A stretch of 5,351 nt of DNA from Flavipsychrobacter sp. (lineage in GTDB: Bacteria; Bacteroidota; Bacteroidia; Chitinophagales; Chitinophagaceae): the NCBI GenBank assembly GCA_021156265.1, contig JAJNBR010000238.1:1-5351 (forward strand), in the 5' to 3' direction. Both the position numbers and the translations under genes were made by a program. Below the pieces are notes generated by a model. That model ran no database searches. It was not told where the DNA came from and saw only the letters and a program-made list of their open reading frames with translations. Positions 1 through 4,986 of this stretch are shown here, in pieces (the stretch's first letter is position 1; each line of letters begins with the position of its first letter).

Positions 1-236
1 TTTGACTTTCCGATAGGGAAATCGTAACAGAGATATGCGTTGAATGCCCTGCCGAAACCGGTGGTATTAATACTATCGGGAGCTTTCCATCCTTCGTACG
101 CTACTTGTATCATTACAAAATCGCGGGCGGGTTTTTCAACCTGGGTTGCGGTGTTGGTGCTGCCCTTAACAACATCCTGAGCATGCAGGGTTGCCGGTAA
201 TAATAAAACCGCTGCAAGGGCTAAACGTTTGATCAT
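1..236 (-). CDS. Secreted outer-membrane beta-barrel-like protein, 5' part only
   Basis: The minus-strand ATG at 236 opens a frame that runs off the left edge of the window, giving 78 full codons. The protein begins MIKRLALAAVLLLPATLHA, a clear Sec signal peptide with a basic start, a hydrophobic core and an A-x-A-like cleavage site after residue 19, followed by QD. The mature part has a polar stretch, then DFVMIQVAYEGW and later FNAYLCYDFPIG, alternating aromatic and hydrophobic residues as in transmembrane beta strands. This resembles small outer-membrane beta-barrel proteins of Chitinophagaceae, but that is recognition from memory and no function can be given. A TATATTTG box lies 17 bases upstream of the start. 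The start is well supported because the signal peptide begins directly at this ATG. Confidence 0.7.
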   Translation of the reverse strand, partial: MIKRLALAAVLLLPATLHAQDVVKGSTNTATQVEKPARDFVMIQVAYEGWKAPDSINTTGFGRAFNAYLCYDFPIGKS

Positions 237-253
237 AGATGGAAATTAGAGCG

Positions 254-261
254 CAAATATA
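254..261 (-). promoter_or_regulatory. Bacteroidota -7 box for the minus-strand beta-barrel gene
   Basis: Read on the minus strand this is TATATTTG, an exact match to the TAnnTTTG consensus of the Bacteroidota primary sigma factor. Seventeen bases separate it from the ATG at 236, so the leader would be only about a dozen bases. No good TTG-type -33 element is seen 17-21 bases further upstream, so the assignment rests on the -7 box and its position. Confidence 0.5.
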
Positions 262-317
262 ATGGCTTGGTTATGGAATTTTTGTTAAAACTGTAGTATA
301 GTTGGTGGTGACCTTGC

Positions 318-334
318 ACCGGCGTCCGGTTTTT
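318..334 (+). terminator. Short GC-rich hairpin with T-tract, possible weak terminator
   Basis: ACCGG pairs with CCGGT across a three-base CGT loop and is followed by four more T residues. The shape is that of a minimal intrinsic terminator reading rightward, but the stem is only five pairs and no plus-strand gene ends upstream of it. It could stop stray transcription before the tRNA promoter, or be chance. Confidence 0.2.
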
Positions 335-355
335 AGTCGTATATTCTGCAAACAA

Positions 356-369
356 AATTGCGCAATTGC
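356..369. promoter_or_regulatory. Overlapping perfect palindromes upstream of the tRNA promoter
   Basis: AATTGCGCAATT (356-367) is a perfect 12-base palindrome and overlaps a second, GCAATTGC (362-369). The pair lies 12 bases upstream of the TTG-like -33 element of the tRNA-His promoter. The position suits a regulator-binding site, but no regulator is known for it and the function is inferred from symmetry only. Confidence 0.25.
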
Positions 370-381
370 CGCGCGAAGGCG

Positions 382-411
382 TTGAGAAATTCCGAAATTA
401 TCCTACCTTTG
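382..411 (+). promoter_or_regulatory. Promoter of tRNA-His
   Basis: TTG at 382-384 and TACCTTTG at 404-411 are separated by 19 bases. This matches the Bacteroidota primary promoter (TTG-type -33, spacer of about 19, TAnnTTTG at -7). The tRNA begins 17 bases after the -7 box, leaving room for a short 5' leader to be trimmed by RNase P. Confidence 0.65.
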
Positions 412-428
412 TGGTCCGTTCGAAACAT

Positions 429-503
429 GGAGGCAGTAGCTCAGCTGGTTAGAGCATCAGATTGTGGTTCTGAGGGTCGAGGGTTCGAGCCCCTTTTGTC
501 TCC
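429..503 (+). tRNA. tRNA-His, anticodon GTG
   Basis: A full cloverleaf can be folded by eye. The acceptor stem GAGGCAG (430-436) pairs with TTGTCTC (496-502) using two G-U pairs. The D stem is GCTC/GAGC (439-442, 452-455). The anticodon stem TCAGA/TCTGA encloses the loop TTGTGGT, with anticodon GTG at 464-466, which reads His codons CAC/CAU. The T stem GAGGG/CCCTT encloses TTCGAGC. The extra G at 429 (G-1) faces C at 503 (position 73), the identity pair specific to tRNA-His and recognised by histidyl-tRNA synthetase. The 3' CCA is not encoded (the next bases are CGT), so CCA-adding enzyme must supply it. It is a lone tRNA gene with its own promoter and terminator. Confidence 0.97.
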
Positions 504-513
504 CGTTCAGTTT

Positions 514-546
514 AAAAGTGCCTTATTTTAAGGCACTTTTTATTTT
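514..546 (+). terminator. Intrinsic terminator of tRNA-His
   Basis: AAAAGTGCCTTA (514-525) pairs perfectly over 12 bases with TAAGGCACTTTT (529-540) across a TTT loop, and the T-rich run continues to 546. It begins 11 bases after the mature tRNA 3' end, so the primary transcript needs only a short 3' trim. The A-tract and T-tract symmetry could let it work on either strand. Confidence 0.88.
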
Positions 547-555
547 GTCTAATCC

Positions 556-563
556 TATATTTG
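556..563 (+). promoter_or_regulatory. -7 box for the DUF3127 gene
   Basis: TATATTTG matches TAnnTTTG exactly and lies 44 bases before the ATG at 608. The expected -33 position falls inside the T-tract of the tRNA terminator and shows no TTG, so the upstream half is weak. The leader would be about 35-40 bases and A/T-rich, with no Shine-Dalgarno sequence. Confidence 0.5.
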
Positions 564-607
564 CAACAAGAGTTATCATATTTGTATTATAATTAAATTT
601 TTCTAAA

Positions 608-1033
608 ATGAGCTTAGAAGTTATCGGTAAATTATTGGTTAAGTACGACGCACAGCAGGTGAATGACCGCTTTAAGAAACGTGAATTTGTATTGGAACTG
701 GCAGAAGAGATCAATGGCAACGTATATACTAACTTTGCGAAGATGCAGCTGGTGCAGCAGAAATGTGACATCCTCGACCGTTTTAACGAAGGCGATAATG
801 TAAAAGTAAGCTTCAACATCAAGGGCAACAGGTGGGAGAAAGACGGTAAAGTAAACTTCATTACCAACCTGGATGCATGGAGGATAGAAAGTGCTGCTGC
901 CGGTGTTACCAACGGCAATATGTCTGCCCAGCAGGCTGCACCGGCTTATAATAATAACAATAGCAATCAGCAAGCACCTAACAACAACTTCTACAACCCT
1001 TCACCGGAGAATGTAGACGACCTGCCGTTCTAG
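608..1033 (+). CDS. DUF3127-family OB-fold protein with SSB-like C-terminal tip
   Basis: The protein has 141 residues. Residues 1-95 match the DUF3127 pattern as I know it: an opening MSLEVIGKLLVKYDAQQV, then FKKREFVLEL (22-31), a strand ending in KMQLVQQKCDIL (45-56), GDNVKVSFNIKGN (62-74), and FITNLDAWRIE (84-94). The last element, a tyrosine- or asparagine-x-x-AW strand, is the hallmark of this SSB-like OB fold. Residues 96-135 are a low-complexity linker rich in N, Q, A and P. The tail ends ENVDDLPF, the acidic-hydrophobic tip used by single-stranded DNA-binding proteins to dock repair and replication partners. Single-stranded nucleic-acid binding is therefore likely but inferred; no DUF3127 activity is established to my knowledge. 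The start ATG follows an A/T-rich leader without a Shine-Dalgarno sequence. The gene is monocistronic, bounded by terminators on both sides. It is not the canonical Ssb, which has a different core. Confidence 0.88.
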   Translation: MSLEVIGKLLVKYDAQQVNDRFKKREFVLELAEEINGNVYTNFAKMQLVQQKCDILDRFNEGDNVKVSFNIKGNRWEKDGKVNFITNLDAWRIESAAAGVTNGNMSAQQAAPAYNNNNSNQQAPNNNFYNPSPENVDDLPF

Positions 1034-1075
1034 TATTTATTGTAACATTTCCGGCCCGGAGCCGATATAATAGTA

Positions 1076-1111
1076 AACGATCCCGTTCCAAAGTGAACGG
1101 GATCTTTGTTT
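1076..1111 (+). terminator. Intrinsic terminator after the DUF3127 gene
   Basis: GATCCCGTTC (1079-1088) pairs perfectly over ten bases with GAACGGGATC (1095-1104) across a six-base loop and is followed by TTTGTTT. The upstream AAA can extend the stem into the T-tract. It sits 46 bases after the stop codon and separates this gene from the lipoprotein gene downstream. Confidence 0.87.
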
Positions 1112-1149
1112 AAAACATAACTACTTTTATACCGTAAAATCTCCTGTTT

Positions 1150-2817
1150 ATGAACCGCTTGAGTACTGTTTTGCTGATCGTTTTGTTTGGCCTGAGCGCC
1201 TGCAGCAATATGCCCGATCATGCTAAGTACATCCCGAACGACGCCCTTGTAGTTGTAGGCCTTAACACCAAAGAAATCGGCAAAAAAATAGCCTGGAACG
1301 CCATCATGGGCAGCAAGCTGCTGGAAGAAATGCAGAAGGAAAAGACTGGTTCGACCGTGTCAGACCCTGCTGAGATCGGCTTGGAGATGATGAGCACCAG
1401 CTACGTGTATATGAAGGAGGATAAGCGTTTCACCAATGGCAACCGGATAACCGCCCTGGTGCCGCTGGAAGATGCCGGCAAATGGGAAGCATTCGTAAAA
1501 AAGACATTCCCGGGAGCGCAGATCAAACAAGCCGACAAATACAGCGAAGCGCTGCTGGCCGAAGGTATGTATGCGGGATGGACCAAAGACCTGCTGGTGT
1601 TGATGAACTCACTGGAACTGCCGGCAATCGATATTTCCCTGGATTCAACCATGCCCGACACGGCGGTGGTGCAGCGGGTGGCTGCAGACGTCACCCAGCT
1701 GGCTGCAGAAATGGCTACTGTCTTTACCGTCACAAAAGAAAATAGCCTGGTAAAGAATGACCGTTTTAGTAAAATGGAGAACGATGCGCATGACATCAGC
1801 CTGTGGATAAACTACGACAGGATGATGAGCCAATACGCCAGCGGCAACAATATGATGGGATTGTCGCTGTCGAACACCCTTTGGAAGGACGCTGCTTTGT
1901 CGGCGGGGTTTGACTTTGAGGAAGGCAAAATAGCCGGGGACATCCTTTATTATGTACCTGAAGCACTAAAGCAGGTGGGCAAAGACCTCGGCGCTACCAA
2001 TGCCGATAAGGAGATGATAGAAAGGCTGCCCGGAGAAAATCTGGACATGTTGATGGCCTGGCACCTGGCGCCGGAAGGCGTAAAAGGACTGCTGGAGAAA
2101 ACAGGCGTCTTGGGTTTTATCAACCTGGCACTAACTGGGCAAAATACGTCTGTCGACGAGATACTGGGCGCTTTTGCGGGCGACATGGTGGTATCGCTGA
2201 ACGATCTGAAGCTGAAGCCCAATACTGCAAAAGCAGCCGTTGACACCGCCGGAGCGGACACCACGTCCACTAATTTGAAGTACTCGGGCGACATGCAGTT
2301 TACTTATGCTTTGAAGATCGGAAAGAAAGAAAATTTCAAAAAGCTGCTGCAAATGGCCGTGGCAAGCGGTTCTATATTGGCCACAGGCAACAACACGTAT
2401 ACATTAAAAAACAATTCATCTCCGGCCACGCTGGTTATCGATGAAATATATTGTGTGATCACCAATCACCCGGCCAATGCCGAGGGCTACCTGGAAGGCA
2501 GCTTCAAAAATCAGCAAAAGCCTGGTATCAGTGAAATAACCGGGAATCCGTTCGGGATATTCTTCAACGCCCAGGGCATGATGAACAGCCTTAGCCCCGA
2601 CATGGTGTCTTCACCGGCAGACCGCAAGGCCCTGGCTGAGAGCAAAAAGCTGTTACGGGATGTGCATTTTACTGGCGGCGAGTTCAGTTCATCGGCCTTT
2701 AGTTATAAAATGTCCATCAATTTCATCAACCAGTCGGAAAACAGTCTTCTGCAAATAATGGACTTTGCCAAGCGTATGGGCAATGCCCGCAGCGAAGCGC
2801 TGGCAGCCTCGAATTAG
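1150..2817 (+). CDS. DUF4836-family lipoprotein
   Basis: The 555-residue protein begins with a lipoprotein signal, MNRLSTVLLIVLFGLSAC: hydrophobic core, then the lipobox LSAC with the modified cysteine at residue 18. The mature start, SNMPDHAKYIPNDALVVVGLNTKEIGKKI, matches the family pattern in which 'YIPxDAxVVxxxN' opens the first domain of DUF4836 proteins of Bacteroidota. Other family-like elements are YAGWTKDLLVLMNS (141-154) and GDMVVSLNDLKLKP near residue 344. A T/A/D/S-rich stretch around 361-376 looks like a disordered loop. The size is typical of the family. No acidic export signal follows the cysteine, which argues against surface display, so a periplasm-facing lipoprotein is more likely. 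The function is unknown. The ATG has no Shine-Dalgarno sequence but is fixed by the signal peptide. The terminator upstream implies its own promoter, which I cannot place with confidence. Confidence 0.8.
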   Translation: MNRLSTVLLIVLFGLSACSNMPDHAKYIPNDALVVVGLNTKEIGKKIAWNAIMGSKLLEEMQKEKTGSTVSDPAEIGLEMMSTSYVYMKEDKRFTNGNRITALVPLEDAGKWEAFVKKTFPGAQIKQADKYSEALLAEGMYAGWTKDLLVLMNSLELPAIDISLDSTMPDTAVVQRVAADVTQLAAEMATVFTVTKENSLVKNDRFSKMENDAHDISLWINYDRMMSQYASGNNMMGLSLSNTLWKDAALSAGFDFEEGKIAGDILYYVPEALKQVGKDLGATNADKEMIERLPGENLDMLMAWHLAPEGVKGLLEKTGVLGFINLALTGQNTSVDEILGAFAGDMVVSLNDLKLKPNTAKAAVDTAGADTTSTNLKYSGDMQFTYALKIGKKENFKKLLQMAVASGSILATGNNTYTLKNNSSPATLVIDEIYCVITNHPANAEGYLEGSFKNQQKPGISEITGNPFGIFFNAQGMMNSLSPDMVSSPADRKALAESKKLLRDVHFTGGEFSSSAFSYKMSINFINQSENSLLQIMDFAKRMGNARSEALAASN

Positions 2818-2840
2818 CCAAAACAAACCAGGAGGCGGGT

Positions 2841-2859
2841 TTATACTGTCTTTGTATAA
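2841..2859. promoter_or_regulatory. Inverted repeat between the two lipoprotein genes
   Basis: TTATAC (2841-2846) and GTATAA (2854-2859) form a perfect six-base inverted repeat around a seven-base spacer, in the 96-base gap between the two lipoprotein genes. The spacer overlaps TGTCTTTG (2847-2854), a one-mismatch -7 box about 59 bases before the downstream ATG. It could be an operator over a promoter. The A/T-rich stem is too weak to serve as a terminator. No -33 element supports the promoter reading. Confidence 0.2.
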
Positions 2860-2913
2860 CGCAACCCTTTGATTTGTTAACTATTTTTTATAAACTTGGT
2901 GAAATTTTCGTCG

Positions 2914-3960
2914 ATGCGCAATATTTCTGTTGTCTATAAACTTGCCACAGCAGCACTTTTGGCTTTTACGGCCCAAAGCTGTAAAAAACCGCTGAACGGC
3001 ATAGACAATAACCAGATCATTAGTAAACCATACAGCCTGTTCCTTGCAGACTCTACCGGCCTTATCGAGAGTACCAACGATGGCAATAACTGGAGAACGG
3101 TTTTCGGTTCTAACGGCTCCCAGATAAGGGCCATGAGCTTCTCGGACACCAACCTGGTCGTTGCCCTGACGGAAGATGCTTTTGTAGCTGCCGGCAAGGA
3201 ACTGCACGGCGGTGACAACTATAACTTCAACCCCATCAACATGCCTGTAGCTACTTCACCCAAGTGGCAGTCGATGATGCTGAATGTACCCGACCATGAC
3301 AGGATATATATGGCAGGCAACGTTGTAGGTGGTGTTATATACAGTGATTCCAGCGGCAAGCGCCTCACCTGGACGCAAGACACCCATTTCGACCCGAGCA
3401 TTATAACAAAGCCAGTCATTTCCTCATTTACCCAGCTGGCAGACGGCACATTAATAGGATACGATCATTTGGCTTCAAGGATATTTACCAAAACAGGCAG
3501 GAACGCTCCCTGGCAAGAGCCAACAATGACTGGCTTGCCAACCGGAGGTAAATTCTTCCTTTCGCATGTTAATAACACGGTTGTCCTCGGCGATTCAACG
3601 GGTACAAACGGCGTTTGGTTCAGCGATAACCTCGGTGCAACCTGGACAGCTTATACAGGCCTGCCTGCGGGAGCACAGGTTACCTGCATGGTGGCACCTT
3701 TTGAGCGCCATTTGCTTGTGGGCACCGCCAACACCGGTATTTACGTAGCTCCGCTGAATAGCTCTGTTATGAGCAATGTCAGCGCCGGTCTCAATTCAGC
3801 CATCAATGTTCGTGCACTGACTGCTAAAAGCGATTTTTATAAGAACAACCAGGTTCTCGAATATGTATATGCCGCTACAGACTTTGGCTTGTATCGCAGC
3901 ATGGACTTAGGCAGGAACTGGATACTGGTGAGAAGAGGTAACTACGTTGCCGCTTATTGA
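2914..3960 (+). CDS. Asp-box (BNR-repeat) beta-propeller lipoprotein
   Basis: From ATG 2914 the protein has 348 residues. It opens MRNISVVYKLATAALLAFTA followed by QSCKK, a lipoprotein signal with Cys23 and a looser lipobox, as is common in Bacteroidota. Four Asp-box motifs (S-x-D-x-G-x-x-W) are visible: STNDGNNW (53-60), SDSSG..LTW (144-153, two-residue insertion), SDNLGATW (237-244) and SMDLGRNW (329-336). These turn motifs mark the blades of sialidase-like and photosynthesis-stability-factor-like propellers. The sialidase catalytic set (arginine triad, FRIP) is not seen, so an enzyme role is not supported; a binding or scaffolding propeller at the envelope is more likely. TTG 2896 and GTG 2899 are in frame upstream, but ATG 2914 leaves a normal-length signal peptide and is preferred. 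The 3' end overlaps the opposing hslR gene by 7 bases. The ligand is unknown. Confidence 0.78.
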   Translation: MRNISVVYKLATAALLAFTAQSCKKPLNGIDNNQIISKPYSLFLADSTGLIESTNDGNNWRTVFGSNGSQIRAMSFSDTNLVVALTEDAFVAAGKELHGGDNYNFNPINMPVATSPKWQSMMLNVPDHDRIYMAGNVVGGVIYSDSSGKRLTWTQDTHFDPSIITKPVISSFTQLADGTLIGYDHLASRIFTKTGRNAPWQEPTMTGLPTGGKFFLSHVNNTVVLGDSTGTNGVWFSDNLGATWTAYTGLPAGAQVTCMVAPFERHLLVGTANTGIYVAPLNSSVMSNVSAGLNSAINVRALTAKSDFYKNNQVLEYVYAATDFGLYRSMDLGRNWILVRRGNYVAAY

Positions 3961-4349
3961 TCATCTGTATCACCGTCATATAATTCATTCAGGTCGCGCC
4001 GCTGTTTTTTAGTCGGGCGGCCTGTTTTGCTTAAGCGCTTCCCGGTATAAAAGCTGGAGCTGAGTTGCTGGTTAAGCTGCTTGTCTTCCTCCGAAGTCAG
4101 ATCTATATAGTTTTTTATGGCTTCCTCGTAGCCCACACGGTTGTGCAGCAAGCCTGTAACCTCGATGGTCCATTTACGGGCGGGCGTTTTTATATCATAC
4201 CTGTCGCCAATTGCGACAGGACGCGCCGGTTTTACATTGGCGCCGTTTAGTTTTACCTTGCCCTGGTCGCAGGCTTCCGTAGCCAATGTTCGCGTTTTAA
4301 AAACCCTGATGGCCCATAAATATTTATCCAATCGCAATTTGCCACTCAT
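3954..4349 (-). CDS. hslR: S4-domain RNA-binding protein, Hsp15 homologue
   Basis: The 131-residue protein has an S4 RNA-binding domain at residues 5-65, with RLDKYLWAIRVFKTRTLA (6-23), a CDQGKVKLNG turn (27-36) and VKPARPVAIGD (39-49), the usual S4 signature. A basic tail with KRLSKTGRPTKKQRRDLNEL (104-123) follows, as in the Hsp15 family. In E. coli, Hsp15 binds free 50S subunits that still carry peptidyl-tRNA and helps recycle them; related S4 proteins (RqcP) act in ribosome-associated quality control. The same role here is inferred from homology. The length fits the family. ATG 4349 starts directly at the conserved domain. The gene diverges from purN, and its stop codon lies inside the end of the propeller gene. 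A one-mismatch -7 box lies 4 bases upstream of the start. Confidence 0.88.
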   Translation of the reverse strand: MSGKLRLDKYLWAIRVFKTRTLATEACDQGKVKLNGANVKPARPVAIGDRYDIKTPARKWTIEVTGLLHNRVGYEEAIKNYIDLTSEEDKQLNQQLSSSFYTGKRLSKTGRPTKKQRRDLNELYDGDTDDQ

Positions 4350-4353
4350 GAAC

Positions 4354-4388
4354 CGAAGTTAGGAAATTGGCTGTACTTGCTAACTTTG
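4354..4388. promoter_or_regulatory. Symmetrical divergent promoter region for hslR and purN
   Basis: On the plus strand TAACTTTG (4381-4388) is a perfect TAnnTTTG -7 box, ending 8 bases before the purN ATG. On the minus strand TAACTTCG (4361-4354) is the same box with one mismatch, ending 4 bases before the hslR ATG. The two form a 9-base inverted repeat, CGAAGTTAG and CTAACTTTG (one mismatch), around a 17-base spacer. The complement of each box (GTTA) lies 19 bases behind the other, where a -33 element is expected, though GTTA is not a good TTG. The purN side is the stronger call. Confidence 0.5.
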
Positions 4389-4396
4389 CACCTCGT

Positions 4397-4888
4397 ATGC
4401 ATAACCTAGTCATCTTCGCATCGGGCACCGGCACGAACGCACAAGCTATTATCGACTATTTCAGGAACACGGGCCAGGCAAAGGTGTCGCTTATTGTTTC
4501 GAACAAGGCCGAAGCAGGGGTGCTGGGCATTGCCCGCAAAGAGAACATTCCTTTTTTGGTGGTAGACCGTCAGCAGTTTAACGACATAGCGCTGTTACAA
4601 CAAATCCAGGCGCAGCAGCCCGCTTTGATCGTACTTGCCGGCTTTTTATGGAAAATACCTGATGCGCTGGTGGCGGCATTCCCGGACAGGATCGTCAATA
4701 TACACCCGGCCCTGTTACCAAAGTTTGGCGGAAAAGGAATGTATGGGCATCATGTACACCGCGCGGTACTGGAAGCCGGAGACCGGGAATCGGGGATAAC
4801 CATACATTTTGTGAACGAGGTATATGATGAAGGAAATATCATAGTGCAGGCGCGGTGCGTGGTAATGGAAGGTGAACCTGCAGACTAG
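4397..4888 (+). CDS. purN: Phosphoribosylglycinamide formyltransferase, C-terminus apparently truncated
   Basis: PurN (GART) transfers a formyl group from 10-formyltetrahydrofolate to GAR in step three of purine synthesis, in the cytoplasm. The 163-residue protein shows the phosphate-binding loop FASGTGTN (7-14), LAGFLWKIP (80-88), the catalytic strand VNIHPALLPKFGGKGMYG (100-117) with Asn101 and His103, and VYDEG (142-146) with Asp144. These correspond to the E. coli catalytic Asn106, His108 and Asp144. The start is ATG 4397, since the conserved first strand begins there; an in-frame TTG at 4367 would place the -7 box inside the gene. The frame ends GEPAD then TAG, where homologues continue for about 25 residues with a terminal helix (L-A-x-R-I-H-x-L-E-H-x-x-x-P). 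The core is intact, so it may still function, but a frameshift, nonsense change or sequence error is possible. Confidence 0.87.
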   Translation: MHNLVIFASGTGTNAQAIIDYFRNTGQAKVSLIVSNKAEAGVLGIARKENIPFLVVDRQQFNDIALLQQIQAQQPALIVLAGFLWKIPDALVAAFPDRIVNIHPALLPKFGGKGMYGHHVHRAVLEAGDRESGITIHFVNEVYDEGNIIVQARCVVMEGEPAD

Positions 4889-4960
4889 AATTTTTGCTCG
4901 CATCGCTTGATAAATAGCCGCAGCAGGCAATATAGCGCCAGTGCCATACGTTTAATTAAG

Positions 4961-4968
4961 TACATTTG
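4961..4968 (+). promoter_or_regulatory. -7 box for porZ
   Basis: TACATTTG matches TAnnTTTG exactly and ends 18 bases before the porZ ATG, implying a leader of about a dozen bases. No TTG-type -33 element is seen at the expected distance. The placement between the purN stop and porZ suggests that porZ is transcribed on its own. Confidence 0.5.
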
Positions 4969-4986
4969 ATACTGCATTTATTACTT

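Noticed and set aside
523..973. Long minus-strand reading frames opposite the DUF3127 gene
   Set aside because: They are shadow frames with no domain signature. The plus-strand frame matches a known family along its full length, with fitting promoter and terminator.
945..1000. AAT/AAC-rich stretch as a DNA repeat array
   Set aside because: It encodes the N/Q-rich flexible linker of the DUF3127 protein in frame. The unit is irregular, so it is best explained as coding low complexity.
1105..1129. Promoter for the DUF4836 gene from TTTG (1105-1108) and TACTTTTA (1122-1129)
   Set aside because: The -7 box has one mismatch at the key G, the spacing is only 13 bases, and the TTTG is part of the preceding terminator's T-tract.
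2823..2841. AAACC...GGTTT hairpin as terminator of the DUF4836 gene
   Set aside because: The stem is only five pairs with a GC-rich loop, and just three T residues follow. This is far weaker than the two clear terminators in the window.
2896..2913. TTG 2896 or GTG 2899 as start of the Asp-box lipoprotein
   Set aside because: They add six or five residues ahead of ATG 2914 without Shine-Dalgarno support, and the ATG alone already gives a complete lipoprotein signal peptide.
4367..4396. TTG start ten codons upstream for purN
   Set aside because: PurN homologues begin directly with the first strand and phosphate loop, as from ATG 4397. The longer start would also place the perfect TAACTTTG box inside the coding region.
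4879..4884. CTGCAG palindrome near the purN stop as a regulatory or recombination site
   Set aside because: It is a six-base restriction-type palindrome inside coding sequence, expected by chance, with no partner repeat nearby.
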